This document shows, in pieces, positions 51,140 through 61,172 of a stretch of 64,000 bases of DNA (its first letter is position 1; each line of letters starts with the position of its first letter). Source of the stretch: Carya illinoinensis (lineage: Eukaryota > Streptophyta > Magnoliopsida > Fagales > Juglandaceae); contig NC_056765.1 of assembly GCF_018687715.1 (NCBI RefSeq), positions 434,001 to 498,000 on the forward strand, given 5' to 3'. The translations under genes were made by a program, and so were the position numbers. Under the pieces are notes generated by a model. That model did no database searches and had not been told where the DNA came from. It worked only from the letters and a program-made list of their open reading frames with translations.

Positions 51140-52168
51140 TTGGAAGAAGATATATCCATTTTTTATTTTAAAAAAGCAAACTATCAAACTACTATCTAAT
51201 GATTAATGGTTATCCAGATTTCTGATGTTGGCAATTAATGCACTGTGTTTTCCCCATATTTAATCAGATTCTTCCAAAGTATGCAGAGAAGAAACCGTGG
51301 AAGACCTCTCTATAATTCCTTTATAATGTGCAAGTTAGGTTATGGTTCGAAGTTTGTGTTGATAGAAAGAGCATTTGCACTTTGCTGTACTTTCACATGG
51401 GACAAAGAACACGTATCTCTAACCTTCCACGGCTTGTCTCCTTTTGCATTTTATAGATAGAGAGAGAGAGCCCAGAAATGGAACATGACACCCCGTTATT
51501 TCACACCAAAAGTTCATGTCTTCATCCTTAATCCACTTTTGGCTTTTCCCAAAACTTCCTTGTCTCTTCCTCATAACGGAGATGAAAGTACCGAAGGTTC
51601 ATGCATATGAAAAAAATCCAAATTGTGGTTTTCTTGGCACTCGTAAGCCTTCGTTGCAATCACCACTCTATGCATTGGGCAACAAGACAAGGGTGTAGTA
51701 TTGTCTTCTTTTGTTGGAGGATGTTCGGTTGGTTTTTGTACTGGAAAATGAAACCAAGTTTTGCCAGCTCTTATTCCCATCCTCTTAGCATATTGAACAA
51801 AATCAAAGTAGAGAGGGAAAAAAAGAATTTTACGGAGAGAAAATCTAGAAAGAAAGGGACAGGGAGGGGGAGAGGGAGAGGGGGGAGGGGTTCTGTAACC
51901 TCTATATTTCAGATATACCATATTCCTCTGAATCTACGAAGGAAAAACAAATCAGAAACGACAAAACAACCTTGTTTGTCACTGACGCAGCCATGGAGAA
52001 AGTCCTTCAAAACAGGAGCATTAATTCCAATACTGAGTTTGCAGCAAAGCCCTACACGCCAAACCCTTCATAAATCTCAACCCGCTTCGGTGGATTGTTT
52101 GAGATCGCGTCAGAAAGCTTGGAATTTTTCTTTTGGGTTTCTGGATTTTGGACCAATTTGAAAACCCA
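51140..52168. promoter_or_regulatory. Upstream region and inferred 5' UTR of SCL3
   Basis: A purine-rich stretch with repeated GGGGAGAGGGAGAGGGG lies at 51857-51895. The AG/GT at 52168/52169 (AACCCAG then GTGTTT) could be the donor of a leader intron ending at the CGGTGCAG acceptor at 53014. The open frame 51601-52161 has no family signature. The leader intron is inferred, not proven. Confidence 0.45.
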
Positions 52169-52169
52169 G

Positions 52170-52800
52170 GTGTTTTTTTTTTTTTTTTTTAAGAAGAGGA
52201 CGGTACCCCAATTTTATTGATAGCCCTCACTTATGACGGAGGAAAACTGTAATTACAACCAAAAACACTGAGTGATACAAATAAAAGAAAAGAAAAAACA
52301 AAAACCCGAAGTGTTAAAAAACTAAAAACCAACCAACAATACTCGAAAATACACAATTGTTCTAGGTACAATACCAAAACAAAACCAAATCTAAAAAACA
52401 AGCTCAACAACACCGGCAAGAAAGAGCACACAAACAAAAATGGATAATCAAAAAATAAAATATAAAGGAACCAAGCTTACCAAAGCCAAACCTACGAGAT
52501 GCGAACATAGGGAAGCCCGAGTCTGTCCATCCGAAGAAGCCCTCTAAGTTGATCAGGCATATCTCTATCTTCAACCCAGTTTCTGTTTAAACCTCCAACT
52601 CTCCTCTTAACAAGAAAATCCGCCGCAGCATTCCTTTCCCGAAAGATATGGCGAATGCAAAAATCCATACCCCTAAGATGGTGGTGTGCTTGAATAAGAA
52701 GGAACTAATTGAACATTTTCTGGTAATATCTCCTACTTCTGTTTCATGACTTTGATCCCTTGATGGATTCTTCAAAACGATAGACACCAACTGCAGCATG
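52170..52800 (-). mobile_element. LINE 3' end in the inferred SCL3 leader intron
   Basis: Poly-T at about 52172-52190 is the poly-A tail of a minus-strand element. On the minus strand, 52690-52500 carries the end of a LINE RNase H domain: HHLRGMDFCIRHIFRE, NAAADFLVKRRVGGLNRNW, then LRMDRLGLPYVR. It is 5'-truncated. I could not find a clear target duplication. Confidence 0.75.
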
Positions 52801-53033
52801 CCTTTGATTTGTATGTAATAGGTAAAATTTTCTTGATTCTTGCATGGTTGCTGACAAAATGCTGGAGCATAACAGAAATGAGGTTTTTAATTTCAAATTA
52901 TTCAAATATGTATTCTGTTATCAAGAAAACTTTATGCTCCAATCGAGTAGGCCTTGTACTGGGGGAAAAAAGCTCCATCATCCGTAATTATATTTTCATT
53001 TTATTTCGGTGCAGAGTTCGTTCTCAGTTGGAT

Positions 53034-54413
53034 ATGGCCGGAGCTGAACATGGATCTTCTCAAACTTCCTCATCCCTCATTCCGTGGACGTCACTATCTA
53101 CTGTGTTAGGACCACCATATCGCTGGCTCAAGGAGCTGAAAACTGAGGAGAGGGGTTTGTATTTGATACATCTTCTTCGAGCCTGCGCTTACCATGTGGC
53201 TGCCGGTAACATTGAGAATGCCGATATCGGCCTTGAGCACAGCTCCCATCTTGCCTCCCGCGATGGCGATTCAATGCAGCGAATTGCTGCATACTTCACG
53301 GAGGCGCTTGCGGATAAACTGCTTAAAGTCTCGCGGCCTCGCCTGTCTAAAGCCCTTAATTCAACAAGAATATTGTCTCCCTATGAGAAAAATGAAGTTC
53401 AAAAATTCTTCTTTGACATCTGCCCCTTCTTAAAGGTTGCCTATCTGATCACGATTGAGGCCATTTTGGAAGCCATGGATGGGGAGAAAATGGCTCATAT
53501 TATCGATCTCTGTTCATTTGAGCCGGCACAATGGATTCATCTTCTTCGGACAATTAGTGCACGGCCAGAAGGCGCACCCCATTTGAGAATTACAGGTATT
53601 CATGAAGATAAAGAGGTATTGGATAAAATGGCTCTTGAGTTGACAGGAGAAGCTGAAAAATTGGTCATTCCATTTCAATTCAATCCCGTATTGGGTAAAT
53701 TAGAGAATCTTAATCTTGAAAGTTCGGGAATTAGGACAGGAGAAGCTGTTGCAGTCAGCGCTGTACTTCAGCTACACACTCTCTTGGCTACCGACGAGGA
53801 ATTGCTCACAAGGAACTCTCCTTCAGTAGAAAAGAACCTACAGACACATTTTCACATGGACCAGCACACATTACGAGAGTTCCTTGAAAAGGATCCGATC
53901 AATGTGTACGTGGCCAGTCCTGATTCTGCATTATCTCTAAGTGCTTCCCCAAAAATGGGGAGCTTTCTAAATTCTCTTTGGAGCCTCTCGCCGAAACTGA
54001 TGGTGATTACTGAGCAGGAAGCAAACCATCATGGCTTTACTTTTATGGAGAGAGCCAATGGAACATTGGACTACTATGCTGCCCTCTTTGATTGTTTGGA
54101 GTCTACTGGGTCAAGAGAGCCCAAAAAACAACAGCAGGTTGAGAAGATGCTATTTGCAGAGGAAATTAAAAACATCATAGCATGTGAGGGAGCGGAGCGA
54201 AAGGAGAGGCATGAGAAGCTTGACAAATGGGTTTTAAGGCTCGAGTTAGCTGGCTTCGGGAAGGTGCCTTTTAGCTATCACGGTAGATTGCAGGGAAGGG
54301 TGCTCTTGCAGAAATATGATCATGGATACAATATCAAAGAAGAGAATGGACGTTTGGTTATCTGCTGGCATGATAGGTCCCTCTTCTCTATTTCAGGCTG
54401 GAGGAGGAACTGA
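53034..54413 (+). CDS. SCL3: GRAS-family regulator, SCARECROW-LIKE 3 type, 459 aa
   Basis: Single coding exon. I chose MAGAEHGSSQ as the start because the splice-acceptor-like CGGTGCAG lies just upstream and the family N-terminus begins near here. A short N-terminus (about 35 residues) precedes ERGLYLIHLLRACAYHVAAGN (leucine heptad repeat I), LASRDGDSMQRIAAYFTEALA, and the VHIID region at 154-159 (AHIIDL, then CSFEPAQW). Leucine heptad repeat II follows, with HLRITGIHEDKEVL. EQEANHHGFTFMER and YYAALFDCLES form PFYRE, and GFGKVPFSYHGRLQGR...WHDRSLFSISGWR is SAW. It agrees closely with Arabidopsis SCL3, a gibberellin-pathway and root endodermis regulator that works with DELLA proteins. The residue after HIIDL is Cys where I recall Asp. 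Confidence 0.92.
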   Translation: MAGAEHGSSQTSSSLIPWTSLSTVLGPPYRWLKELKTEERGLYLIHLLRACAYHVAAGNIENADIGLEHSSHLASRDGDSMQRIAAYFTEALADKLLKVSRPRLSKALNSTRILSPYEKNEVQKFFFDICPFLKVAYLITIEAILEAMDGEKMAHIIDLCSFEPAQWIHLLRTISARPEGAPHLRITGIHEDKEVLDKMALELTGEAEKLVIPFQFNPVLGKLENLNLESSGIRTGEAVAVSAVLQLHTLLATDEELLTRNSPSVEKNLQTHFHMDQHTLREFLEKDPINVYVASPDSALSLSASPKMGSFLNSLWSLSPKLMVITEQEANHHGFTFMERANGTLDYYAALFDCLESTGSREPKKQQQVEKMLFAEEIKNIIACEGAERKERHEKLDKWVLRLELAGFGKVPFSYHGRLQGRVLLQKYDHGYNIKEENGRLVICWHDRSLFSISGWRRN

Positions 54414-56169
54414 GATGAGTTGCAATGCTACACCGATTGCTCTTTTCTTGTTCCTTTTTTTTTTTTGGTATTTTCTTTTCTTTGTTTTGCTAATGGATTT
54501 CTTCTTTTCTCTTTTTTGTTTAATTTTCTTTTTTTTGTTTAATTTTCTTTCTTGGGTTTGGCTTACATTTTGTTAAAAATTCACCGAATACATCTCGTTG
54601 AAAAATGAATGGACAAGATTGCTTTTAAGTAAAAAAATAAATTAACTTTTCCATCAATCTTTCATACTTGTCCATTCATTTTTGTTTTGATTGCTATATA
54701 TATATGTTGATTTTTTTATATATTTATCAGAAACCATGCTCTGAAGATATTTGTAATCCATGGAAATACTAAATTTAGACCTTAAACAAGCATGCACTCT
54801 CAATTTCTTGAGAACCTAAGAAGGCACTTGATTTTAAGAATAAAAGGACATAATTTTGTTCTGTGGGTTTTAACCCATTCTACTACTGGAGAAATTACAG
54901 TAGTATCTAATAGAAGAAAACAAGCGATGAAAAGAAGAAGAAGAAGAAGAAAGCACGCTTCAAGCCAGACAAGATTCGGAGCAAGGAAACTAGAAAGGGG
55001 AATTTCAATGAATGCCGCACTATGAAAACCAGTGTCTCCATTTTTGGACTGAAACTGCCTTTGCCTAATCGGAAAACTCCACTGCCTCTTAGCATAGCGG
55101 AATTCGTCACCAAAAGGAACCCAGGGTCATGTTGAGAAGCCGAAGCATACTCCCCCTGGGCTCTCTACACTAGGTTTGAAGTTGGCTCTAGCCCTTCCAT
55201 CAATGGGCCGTCTGTCATACGGCCTGTAGCACCAAAGCCACCATCTGACCTGTTTGGTGGCGCTAATGGCAGTCGGGTTTGTGCCATATAGGATGTGATG
55301 GGAATATTGAGTGCAAGAGGGCCATTTTCTCCATGCGTTTTTTGCATACATGTTTATAGGGGATTGCTCTCAACCTCTGATAACGTTCCAAAAATGGTGG
55401 TAAATGAAGTTGAGAAGAAAGGATGAGACAAAAGGAGAAGAGAGTGACTAAAAAGAACTAACCATCTCGAACCGGTTTTCAGAACATTACTTATAGGTTG
55501 CTTGTTAAAGTAGGGGCTTGATGATTCCTGCGAGAAACTTTCAAATGGTCATGGCATTGGAACTTGCCTTCACCAAAAATAAAGAAAAAATTTGAAAAAC
55601 CAATGCTTTAATGACTTTGAGAGGCAGCAATTTTTGTTGTCAATGACTCAAAATTGGTTTTCACGGAATCAGGGTAACAATGCGAAAGCATGGCGTGTGA
55701 TAGCAGTGTGATTCTCAAGGGTGGATTCATGCACCTTTTTAATTAGTGGGATACCCCATTTAACAACACAAATCCACCCACCGTTTGGCTTGGGTCCAGC
55801 TCAAGATGGGACACTCCAACGATTCAAGAAAAGCATGCTTGCTTAAAAGACAAGGCTTCATTATAGCTAGTTTTTTGCTCTCTCAGATGATTTCTTTCAA
55901 GGGAAGAGAGGGAGAGGCGCGTGATTGTCAAGGGCGTCCAGTGTTCTCAATCAAGAGTTCAAGCACGTTATGAGGAATAGGGCTAATGCAGATGCAGTAA
56001 TTGTGAGTCAGAACACACCCTGTCGTGTATTCAAATGATCCAGACAGGGCACATGTATACAGAATTTCTCTATTTTTCCAGGCAACCATGGCTACAACAC
56101 GATATACTTTCACGAAAGAATAAATTAAATAAAACAAAAAGGCACAATCAAATAACGATATGATATAAA
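54414..56169. other. Intergenic region between SCL3 and the dirigent pair
   Basis: A T-rich stretch (54440-54560) probably belongs to the SCL3 3' UTR. A minus-strand frame of 60 codons at 55165-55347 (LPLAPPNRSDGGFGATG) is not recognised. The rest is unremarkable. Confidence 0.5.
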
Positions 56170-56856
56170 TTAGACATAATTAGAAGTGAATGAGTTGTTC
56201 AACCCGAAAACAAAAATAAAAAGTAAAAAAACAAAAAACAAAGCATGTTGCCCTGGCTTCATCCCATGTCGAGCTAAGCTAGCAGCAGGCAAGTTAGTAT
56301 CAGGCTGGAAATGCGATACATAAACATTGTACTCGACAGTGGCATCTCCTGTGTTTGGATCAAACAAAACTGTATGTGCCAATGCATAGCCATGAGCTTG
56401 TCTGAAAACCCCACTACCTCCAACTACAGGCATTTCTCTCACGTCATCACCCACTGGATTTCTCCCAAGAATGCTAAGAGTACTACCCTTATACTCACCT
56501 TCCGTGAAAACAAAGTTCATAACCATAAGCATTGCAATCTCATTTTGTGCAGCCAGGGCATAGAATCCTTGAGCTCTTCCAACGAGTTTCGATTCGAGTG
56601 CAGGCCCTTCCGTTAGAGCATCATCGATCATCATTGTGTTTCCGAAGTTGAAAATGGTGCTTTTGGAGGGTCCTGCAATCTTGATAGCACTTGGGTTTTT
56701 GCCACTAAGGATATCATGGAAGTAGAAGTGGAGATGGGTCGTCTTTCCGTCGCGCTTTATCACCACGGCTTCTCTGCTTTCCTCGATGAAAGCTCCACTA
56801 ATGGTGTTCAGCAAGGCTGAGCAGAGGGTGATGAGAATGATCAGAAAACAAGCCAT
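56170..56856 (-). CDS. Dirigent protein with a hydrophobic C-terminal extension, 228 aa
   Basis: Single exon. A signal peptide (MACFLIILITLCSALLNTISGAF) is followed by the dirigent domain: THLHFYFHDILSGKNPSAIKIAG, FGNTMMIDDALTEGPALESKLVGRAQGFYALAAQNEIAMLMVMNFVFTEGEYKGSTLSILGRNPV, REMPVVGGSGVFRQAHGYALAHT and VEYNVYVSHF. Secreted dirigent proteins steer the stereochemistry of phenoxy-radical coupling in lignan biosynthesis or related wall chemistry. The usual length is about 185-190 residues. This one runs about 40 residues past VSHF and includes a strongly hydrophobic stretch (HALFFVFLLFIFVFG) that could span a membrane. It lies in tandem with the gene at 57745-58320. Which coupling reaction it directs cannot be inferred. 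Confidence 0.9.
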   Translation of the reverse strand: MACFLIILITLCSALLNTISGAFIEESREAVVIKRDGKTTHLHFYFHDILSGKNPSAIKIAGPSKSTIFNFGNTMMIDDALTEGPALESKLVGRAQGFYALAAQNEIAMLMVMNFVFTEGEYKGSTLSILGRNPVGDDVREMPVVGGSGVFRQAHGYALAHTVLFDPNTGDATVEYNVYVSHFQPDTNLPAASLARHGMKPGQHALFFVFLLFIFVFGLNNSFTSNYV

Positions 56857-56940
56857 TTGGAGAAATTGCCTCCAAAGTAAGCTTTTGTGGAGGGTTAATG
56901 CTACTTTGATTTATGTTCACTAGAGGTAATATCTTTAAGA

Positions 56941-56947
56941 TTTTATA
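56941..56947 (-). promoter_or_regulatory. Probable TATA box of the first dirigent gene
   Basis: The minus strand reads TATAAAA 85 bases upstream of the ATG, a normal plant spacing. Confidence 0.55.
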
Positions 56948-57744
56948 GATTTGAGGAAAAGGGATAAAGTTGATACCTTTCCATTGTCTAAAGCGAGAAG
57001 AGATTTTCAAAAGGTCGATTCATCTACCAGCTTGACGCGTTTTCAAGAAACCATATCAATGTTTTTTGTTGGCCTACCTTTTTACTTAATTGGTTTCTTT
57101 TTCATGCTTCTTAATAGTCATTTTGAAGGAAAAATGATTGTGCCTAAGATGGAAAAGGAACTCTGATATCATCCGATATGATGAGGCTATAAATGTAAAG
57201 TGCTTTTGAAGAAAAAATGATTGTGCTTACTTTACTCCAAGAGCTAAAACTGACGTATAATCTACGCACAATGATGTTAGATCTACCGTTCATACTCATT
57301 CTCACTGTTCATTTCTGGATTCTATCACGTATAAAACTCCAACAGCGAACCTCACTGTGTGTGTGTGTGTGTGTGTGATAGTTAATATGAGTGGTTAAAT
57401 CATTGCTTGAGCAACAATGGCGTGTCCCGTTTTCTGTTCAAACCAGAATGCATAGTCGTTGGCAAATTCAAATAAAATACGAAAGTGTATAACTCAAGCA
57501 ATAGTTGAAAGCTAAACATACACAATTTGTGAATAAAAATGAAATGAGGTAGAGACTAGGCTGGGCCTAAACTTTAATATTTTTGGGGGCAACAATACAT
57601 TTGAGACAATCATGACCCCAATACAATAGAGCACATTTGAAGAAAAAATAAATAAATAAAACAAAAAGGCACAATCAAAGAACAATTCAAAATAACTAGA
57701 CACCACTAACAAAACAAGATCCCCTTACTCATCCTATCTCAAGC
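56948..57744. other. Spacer between the dirigent genes
   Basis: It holds the promoter of the left gene and the 3' end of the right one. A short GT run is at about 57357-57377. The sequence AAATAAAACAAAAAGGCACAATCAAA recurs in both 3' flanks (near 56127 and 57656), in keeping with tandem duplication. No further gene. Confidence 0.55.
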
Positions 57745-58320
57745 TTAAGCCACCACGAATCCCTGGAAATGCCATATATAAACATGGTACTCGACAATGG
57801 CATCTCCATTTTTCGGGTCAACCGAAATTGTATGTGCCAATGCATAGCCACGAGCATGTCTGAAAAGCCCGCTGCCCCCGACAATAGGCATTTCTCTAAC
57901 AAACACGGGATTTCTCCCAAGAATGGTAATGCTACTGCCATTATACTTACCTTCCATGAAAACAAAGTTCATAACCATAAGCAATGAAGCCTCATTTTGA
58001 GAAGCCATGGCATAGAATCCTTGAGCCCTTCCCACGAGTTTTGATGTGAGTTTGGGCCCTTCGGTTAGTGCATCATCAACCATCATCATGTTTCCGAAGT
58101 CGAAAATGCTACTGTTTGGCGACCCTGCAACTCTGACAGCACTTGGGCTTTTGCCACTGACGATATCATGGAAGTAAAAGTGGAGATGGCTCGTCTTTTG
58201 CACGCAGTTTATCGCAATGGCATCTGTGATTTCCTCAACAAAAGCTGCACTGAGGGTATTCAGCAAGGCCAAGCAGAGGGTGAAGTAGAGGGTGAGGAGA
58301 ATGATAAGCGAGCAAACCAT
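57745..58320 (-). CDS. Dirigent protein, 191 aa
   Basis: Single exon with a signal peptide (MVCSLIILLTLYFTLCLALLNTLSAAF) and a complete dirigent domain: SHLHFYFHDIVSGKSPSAVRVAG, FGNMMMVDDALTEGPKLTSKLVGRAQGFYAMASQNEASLLMVMNFVFMEGKYNGSSITILGRNPV, REMPIVGGSGLFRHARGYALAHT and VEYHVYIWHF. It lacks two residues relative to its neighbour at GRNPV-REM and ends normally, close to WHF. About 70-75% identical by eye to the other copy, so the pair arose by tandem duplication. Confidence 0.93.
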   Translation of the reverse strand: MVCSLIILLTLYFTLCLALLNTLSAAFVEEITDAIAINCVQKTSHLHFYFHDIVSGKSPSAVRVAGSPNSSIFDFGNMMMVDDALTEGPKLTSKLVGRAQGFYAMASQNEASLLMVMNFVFMEGKYNGSSITILGRNPVFVREMPIVGGSGLFRHARGYALAHTISVDPKNGDAIVEYHVYIWHFQGFVVA

Positions 58321-58361
58321 TTTGGGGAATTGCCACTGATTTTAGTAGCAATATCTTCACC

Positions 58362-58368
58362 ATTTATA
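58362..58368 (-). promoter_or_regulatory. Probable TATA box of the second dirigent gene
   Basis: The minus strand reads TATAAAT about 42 bases upstream of the ATG. That would leave a leader of only about 10-15 bases, short but possible. The call is tentative. Confidence 0.4.
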
Positions 58369-59752
58369 GTTGGCATTTGGGAAGGATGATCTTTTCAAAA
58401 GGATTGGGCTACTTGATGATGCGTCTTCAAGAAGAGTACCATTGCTTTTTATTGGCCTACTTCAAAAGAATTATTTTCTCAAATCGATAGTCAGAACACA
58501 CCTAATAAAGCACTAACATATATAATTTAATTTAAAAAATAAATTTTAAAATTGAAATCTTGTAAAATAAAAATTTATATCATTTATAATGTGTTCACCG
58601 AGTTAAAGAATAGAATAATTATTATATAAATATATATATTATCTGATAAATATAATTCTTGTTTTAAAAAAAGATAAAATTTAAAATATAAAATGTTATT
58701 CTTTTATAGTTTATTATCTCTTAGAAATCTCTATCATAAATATCATGTCATATCATTTATTTTTTAATCTATTTTAACCATTAAATATTAACAAAAGATA
58801 AATTGCAATCTATGTTTGAAATTGAATACTTTATAAGTTATAATTAAATTTGGTAATTTGATGGTTATGTATATAAAAAATAGTTTGATTGTGTTTGGAT
58901 AATGAAGTGATTTTAGAAATTTTATAAATAGTAATAAAAAATAATAATAATATATTAATTAATAATATAAAATAATAATAAAATAGATAAAAATAATAAA
59001 AAATAGTGACTAGGCGTAAGATTTTTCTTAGAGAATATTGTGAGAATAAAATAACGTGGGCGCTAAACATGCATCTGCAGGTTGACTTTCGGAGTAGGAT
59101 TTTTTTTTTTTTTTTTTTGGGAGGAGGAGGGGGGGTAACTCCGTAAACTCATCAACACTCCCAGAGAGAGAGAGAGAGAGATGGAGGGAGAGATCCTAAA
59201 GTTATAGGAAATCAACCGAGAACTTTCAGCCAAAGCTGGAGGAAGGATTTTGGGTTATCCAAGCCTACCAGTTATTTATCCTTTTTCCTGTATTTTATTT
59301 TCTTTTGAGAATAATAGCTTATGTCTTATCTCGCTACTTTTGTTTTTTTTCGTTTTAATTTCATGCGCATCGCATCGTACGTAACTGTATATATGTATTT
59401 TTTTTATATCAAAATTTGAAACTTTTCCTCAGTTTATTGAATGGGTATTGCTGGTTTGTTGTGGAATATCGATCTTGGTGGTAAATATTCACCGTTTTGA
59501 TGTTTGGTTTCATATTGGCCATTCTCTGTTTTTGATGAAACGTCTTATTGGACACAGTTTTGATTTTCCATTAATTCCATCGGTTTTAGACCTTTTGTGT
59601 TTTTTTGTTCATTTTATTTTACTCAAATCTCTACTTTGGAACTGCGCCGATTACATGTGGAATTTGTGTGGGTATGTGTCATTTTGTGTTTTTGGCATCT
59701 CTCGTATAAAATAAATGTGTAGTCTGGCATAACCATTTATGTTCTCTACTTT
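58369..59752. other. AT-rich intergenic region and presumed leader of the Yae1-domain gene
   Basis: 58480-59040 is extremely AT-rich with no genes. 59160-59190 has a GAGAGAG run near GGAGGGAG and is a plausible 5' UTR. The transcript start cannot be fixed, and the spliced coding exon begins exactly at 61173 after a CACAG acceptor. Confidence 0.45.
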
Positions 59753-61162
59753 GGTGCCCTAAAGTTGATGATTGTGTTTATGTAAGCACCATGCACCTTG
59801 AAGGTTTTTTTTTTTTTCGATTTATCTGCATGCTGCCGTTGGGATAATTCATTATTGAAAATCCTCATTTTGTGTGTGTGGCGTTTTACTTATTGGTATG
59901 CTGGACTTTGTTCCTCTAGTTTCATTTGTTTTGTGTGTGTGGCGTTTTACTTATTGATATTGGTGCCCTAAAGTTGATGATTGTGTTTCTGCAAGCACTA
60001 GGGGTGTACAGAAAACCGAGTAACCGACCTAAACCGACCGGAACCGACCTCAGGACGCCGGAACCGGCCGAAACCGGCGAAGAACCGGTCGGCGGTCGAG
60101 AGAAAATGGTATGAACCGACGTCGGTTGGTTCGGCGTACGGTTTGGCTCTTAAGAAACCGAAAAACCGGCCGACCGATACTTAACATTTTTTTTTTCCTT
60201 TTTATATAAATAAAACGACGCCGTTTCACTTAAGTGAGTGAAACGGCGTCGTGATTTTATCTATTTGAGTCAAAGAAATGAAGTAAACGGCGCCGTTTGG
60301 CCTAAAGCCAAACGGTGCCGTTTTGTATTAGGGCAAAAGTGCCCCTTTGCCCTCTCGGCTCTCACTCTTCCAGCACCCCAACATTTCAGTCCAGAGTCCT
60401 CCACGCCGTCTGACCTCTCCCTCTCTCCCGATTCTTGGTCCGAACTCCGAAGGCTCTCGGTTCTCCAGCAGTCCACCACGCCGTCTTCCCCTCTCAGCAG
60501 TCCACCACGCCATCTTCTCCTCTCGGCTCTCTCCCACGCCGTCTCCTCTCGGTTCTCGAAGCCTCCGGCCCTCCGTCCGGGTACCCATCGTCCCTTCCTC
60601 AGCTCGACGCCGGTGCCCAAAACAGGGCCCAAAACAATGGCCCAAACCGGTGAACCGACCGGAATCGGTTCCGGCCAGTTCCATCCCCTTATACGGTCGG
60701 TGGTCGGTCGGCAAATGTAGGAAATTGGGGTGGTCGGTCGGCGTTCGGTTCGGCGCAGTACCGAACTGCAGATGTCGGTTTTCAGGCCTAGCAAGCACCA
60801 TAAACCTTCAAGGGTTTTTTTTTTTTTTTTCCCGATTTATCTGCATACTCCCGTTGGGATAATTCATTATTGAAAATCCTCATTTTGTGTGTGTGGCGTT
60901 TTACTTATTGATATGCTGGACTTTGTTACTCTAGTTTCACTTGTTTTGTGTGTGTGGTGTTTTACTTATTGATATCGGTGCCCTAAAGTTGATGATTGTG
61001 TTTATGCCATGCAACTTGAAGGGGGATTTTTTTTTTTTTTTTTTCCCGATTTATCTGCATAATGCCGTTGGGACAATTCATTATTGAAAATCCTCATTTT
61101 GTGTGTGTGGCATTTTACTTATTGATATGCTGGACTTTGTTACTCTAGTTTCACTTGTTTAT
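59753..61162. repeat. Triplicated about 210-bp block in the leader intron
   Basis: Copies begin GGTGCCCTAAAGTTGATGAT at 59753, 59962 and 60977. Each contains a poly-T, CGATTTATCTGCAT, TTATTGAAAATCCTCATTTT and GGCGTTTTACTTATTG. The spacing is 209 bp between copies 1 and 2 and, after removing the transposon, about 215 bp between copies 2 and 3. Copy 2 is interrupted by the element at 59999-60790. Confidence 0.9.
59999..60790. mobile_element. hAT-like non-autonomous transposon, 792 bp
   Basis: A perfect 8-bp duplication GCAAGCAC (59991-59998 and 60791-60798) flanks it. The ends are inverted repeats: TAGGGGTGTACAGAAAACCG on the left, and TAGGCCTGAAAACCGACATC as the complement of the right. GC-rich inside, with two hairpins (60215-60252 and about 60287-60324) built on AACGGCGCCGTTT-type arms. 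No transposase was found. Open frames on both strands have biased Pro/Ser/Arg composition and no family. Confidence 0.88.
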
Positions 61163-61172
61163 GCTTGCACAG

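Noticed and set aside
51601..52161. 186-codon plus-strand frame upstream of SCL3
   Set aside because: No recognisable domain, it crosses a low-complexity purine-rich stretch and fits an untranslated leader better.
55165..55347. Short frame with GGFGATG resembling the dUTPase C-terminal motif
   Set aside because: The other four dUTPase motifs are absent and the frame is only 60 codons. The resemblance is probably chance.
60238..60862. Frames of 157-174 codons on both strands
   Set aside because: They lie wholly inside an hAT-like element, show Pro/Ser/Arg bias and overlap one another, with no recognisable domain.
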